DNA of 64,000 bases, from contig JADJLA010000012.1 in assembly GCA_016705695.1 (NCBI GenBank), positions 1 to 64,000 of the forward strand, read 5' to 3'. Positions 62,709-64,000 of this stretch are shown here, piece after piece; within the stretch, counting starts at the first letter, position 1, and each line of letters begins with the position of its first letter. Below the pieces are notes generated by a model that saw only the letters and a program-made list of their open reading frames with translations, did not search any database and was not told the DNA's origin. The translations under genes and the position numbers were made by a program. The DNA is from Sphingobacteriaceae bacterium. Its GTDB lineage: Bacteria; Bacteroidota; Bacteroidia; B-17B0; Aurantibacillaceae.

Positions 62709-64000
62709 CTAAAATTCGCCCGAATCATTCAAGAGGGTAAAATTGCCCGTTTTGGTCTCGTTTTTCTCGCTTACATCATTAAAATAATGCACTTTCCATA
62801 CGTAAACATCTTGTTTGCATGTCATGCCTTTACGTTTTCCATCCCAACCTTTATTTGGTTCATCGGTTTCAAATAATTGATGCCCCCATTTATCAAACAC
62901 CGTGAATTTATAATTTCGCACACCAATAGTTACCGGCGAAAAAGTTTCATTTAAATTATTTTCATCCGGAGTAAATGCTGTTGGAACCCAAAAACGAAAC
63001 TCAGGTAATATTCTAATTTCTTTTTCTGCAGTAGCAACACAATTGAACGCATTAGTTACGGTTTGAATGATCTTGTATTTACCCGGCTTCTCGTAACTAT
63101 GAATATCATTTAAGAAATTAGAGGAAGTGCCATCTCCAAAATCGTAAGTGCATGTGGTTATGCCTCCTTCGCCTGTATTTTGAACAGTTATTTCGGGCTC
63201 AAAAATACTGGTTACAGTTGGCGTTGCTGCAAATCCTGCAATAGGTAAAGGATTTACAGTAATGGTTTTAAAAGTAGCTAAACTTGTATCGGGGCAAGGT
63301 GCACCACGATACATGCTTAAGGAAACGCTGTAAATTCCTGCGGGAGAAAATGTATGTGTAGGTTCATAAGCAGAATACCAGGTCCCATCACTTGTTTGCC
63401 ACCAATAACTTGCCGGATATTCACTAATGCTCCCGTTGCTAAAAGATATTTTTCCGGGATCGCATAATTGCGTTGGAAAATTATTGATCTTGGCTACGGG
63501 CCTGTTGAGCACTCTTATCGAATCAATAAAAGTGTCTCTGCAAGCAAATTGTTTGGCAATTAATGTAACCGAAAATAAACCTGCGCTTGTAAATTGAATT
63601 CCAGTTGGATTTTGCAAAGTGGATGTGGGCGGACTTGCCGAAGGAAAACTCCAATCATACGTTGTGTTATTAGCAAGAAAAACACCCGCGGTAGAAAAAT
63701 TTACTGAATTGGATTTAACGCAGTACGTATTTGGTTTCGAAAAATTAATATTGAGAACAGGATAAACATATATTGTTTTTTTAACTGTATCTGTACAAAG
63801 TCCGCCTCTATTTACAATAAGCGTTGCGTAATAGATTCCTGTATCTTGGTAAGTATAACTTGGGCTATTTGCAAGTGATGTATCGCCTAAGGTGGTTGGA
63901 TCTCCAAAATTCCAAAAATAGTTTGGATTATTAGATTGATTAATGCTTGTATTTGTAAATGTGATAGTTTGCCCAATGCAATTTTGACTTTGATCGGCAA
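62709..64000 (-). CDS. PKD-domain surface protein with T9SS type B C-terminus, 5' part beyond window
   Basis: The frame stays open to the right edge, so only the C-terminal 430 or so residues are here. They contain PKD repeats (TTYDWSFPSASPPTSTLQN, WWQTSDGTWYSAYEPTHTF, CTYDFGDGTSSNFLND) and a T9SS type B sorting domain (RFWVPTAFTPDENNLNETF, FTVFDKWGHQLFETDEPNKG, WDGKRKGMTCKQDVYVWKVH). Domain order and wording match the preceding gene closely, so the two are tandem paralogues separated by 152 bases. Any start codon inside the window is not the real start. Confidence 0.9.
   Translation of the reverse strand, partial: ADQSQNCIGQTITFTNTSINQSNNPNYFWNFGDPTTLGDTSLANSPSYTYQDTGIYYATLIVNRGGLCTDTVKKTIYVYPVLNINFSKPNTYCVKSNSVNFSTAGVFLANNTTYDWSFPSASPPTSTLQNPTGIQFTSAGLFSVTLIAKQFACRDTFIDSIRVLNRPVAKINNFPTQLCDPGKISFSNGSISEYPASYWWQTSDGTWYSAYEPTHTFSPAGIYSVSLSMYRGAPCPDTSLATFKTITVNPLPIAGFAATPTVTSIFEPEITVQNTGEGGITTCTYDFGDGTSSNFLNDIHSYEKPGKYKIIQTVTNAFNCVATAEKEIRILPEFRFWVPTAFTPDENNLNETFSPVTIGVRNYKFTVFDKWGHQLFETDEPNKGWDGKRKGMTCKQDVYVWKVHYFNDVSEKNETKTGNFTLLNDSGEF

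Overview
This 64 kb window is a chromosomal segment of a low-GC member of the Bacteroidota. The evidence is: proteins ending in type IX secretion (T9SS) sorting domains of type A (6.0 and 36 kb) and type B/gliding-associated (60.4 and 62.7 kb); Bacteroidota-style promoters (TTTG, 19 bp, TAnnTTTG before tatC; TACTTTTG just before a DUF4286 gene); families such as DUF4286, DUF4920, SpoIIE phosphatases with TPRs and SiaB-like kinases; and many small intergenic palindromes. Genus cannot be named from this. I see no rRNA, tRNA, insertion sequence, prophage or CRISPR array.

Layout. 0-5 kb: the 3' part of an ALDH7-type aldehyde dehydrogenase, a SlyD-like isomerase, a sensor histidine kinase and arginine decarboxylase; three of these four reading frames carry single-base indels, so sequence near this edge is suspect. 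5-10.7 kb: arginase, a T9SS serine hydrolase, a PaaG-like enoyl-CoA hydratase/isomerase, PBP1A. 10.7-17.4 kb: three polytopic membrane proteins resembling GT-C glycosyltransferases and one lipoprotein, with the two subunits of a 3-oxoacid CoA-transferase embedded among them. 17.4-27.5 kb: housekeeping genes (RpoN, TyrRS, RsmA, deoxynucleoside kinase, GpsA) with a glycosyltransferase, a SiaB-like kinase, an NAD-dependent epimerase, a PAP2-like membrane protein and a PolB-like exonuclease. 27.5-30.6 kb: a tandem AAA+ CbxX-type ATPase and a tiny two-helix channel-like protein. 31-36 kb: a 2-oxoacid:ferredoxin oxidoreductase operon (GltD-like flavoprotein, alpha, beta). 37-40 kb: glycine decarboxylase GcvP.

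40-52.7 kb is the most distinctive part: three consecutive SpoIIE/PP2C phosphatase genes. The first encodes a 2876-residue soluble protein with N-terminal TPRs, twelve tandem GAF domains joined by signalling helices, and a C-terminal PP2C domain. The next two are exported-TPR / transmembrane / coiled-coil / PP2C sensors. Their C-terminal domains are closely related, so they probably converge on the same phosphoprotein target. 52.8-54.7 kb holds LemA and two TPM proteins; 54.8-59.2 kb an alpha/beta hydrolase, TatC and an M1 aminopeptidase; 59.3-60.3 kb two overlapping lipoprotein genes, one with a c-type heme motif; and 60.4-64 kb two tandem PKD/T9SS type B surface proteins, the second cut by the window edge.

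Main points to check: the GAF-array phosphatase and its dimeric internal duplication pattern; a lysine-rich leader with a frameshift before the ferredoxin oxidoreductase alpha subunit; a TyrRS with both histidines of HIGH replaced; a palindromic repeat inserted in frame inside the epimerase gene; and several families of palindromic intergenic repeats. All statements on families come from reading the sequence and general knowledge; no search was run.
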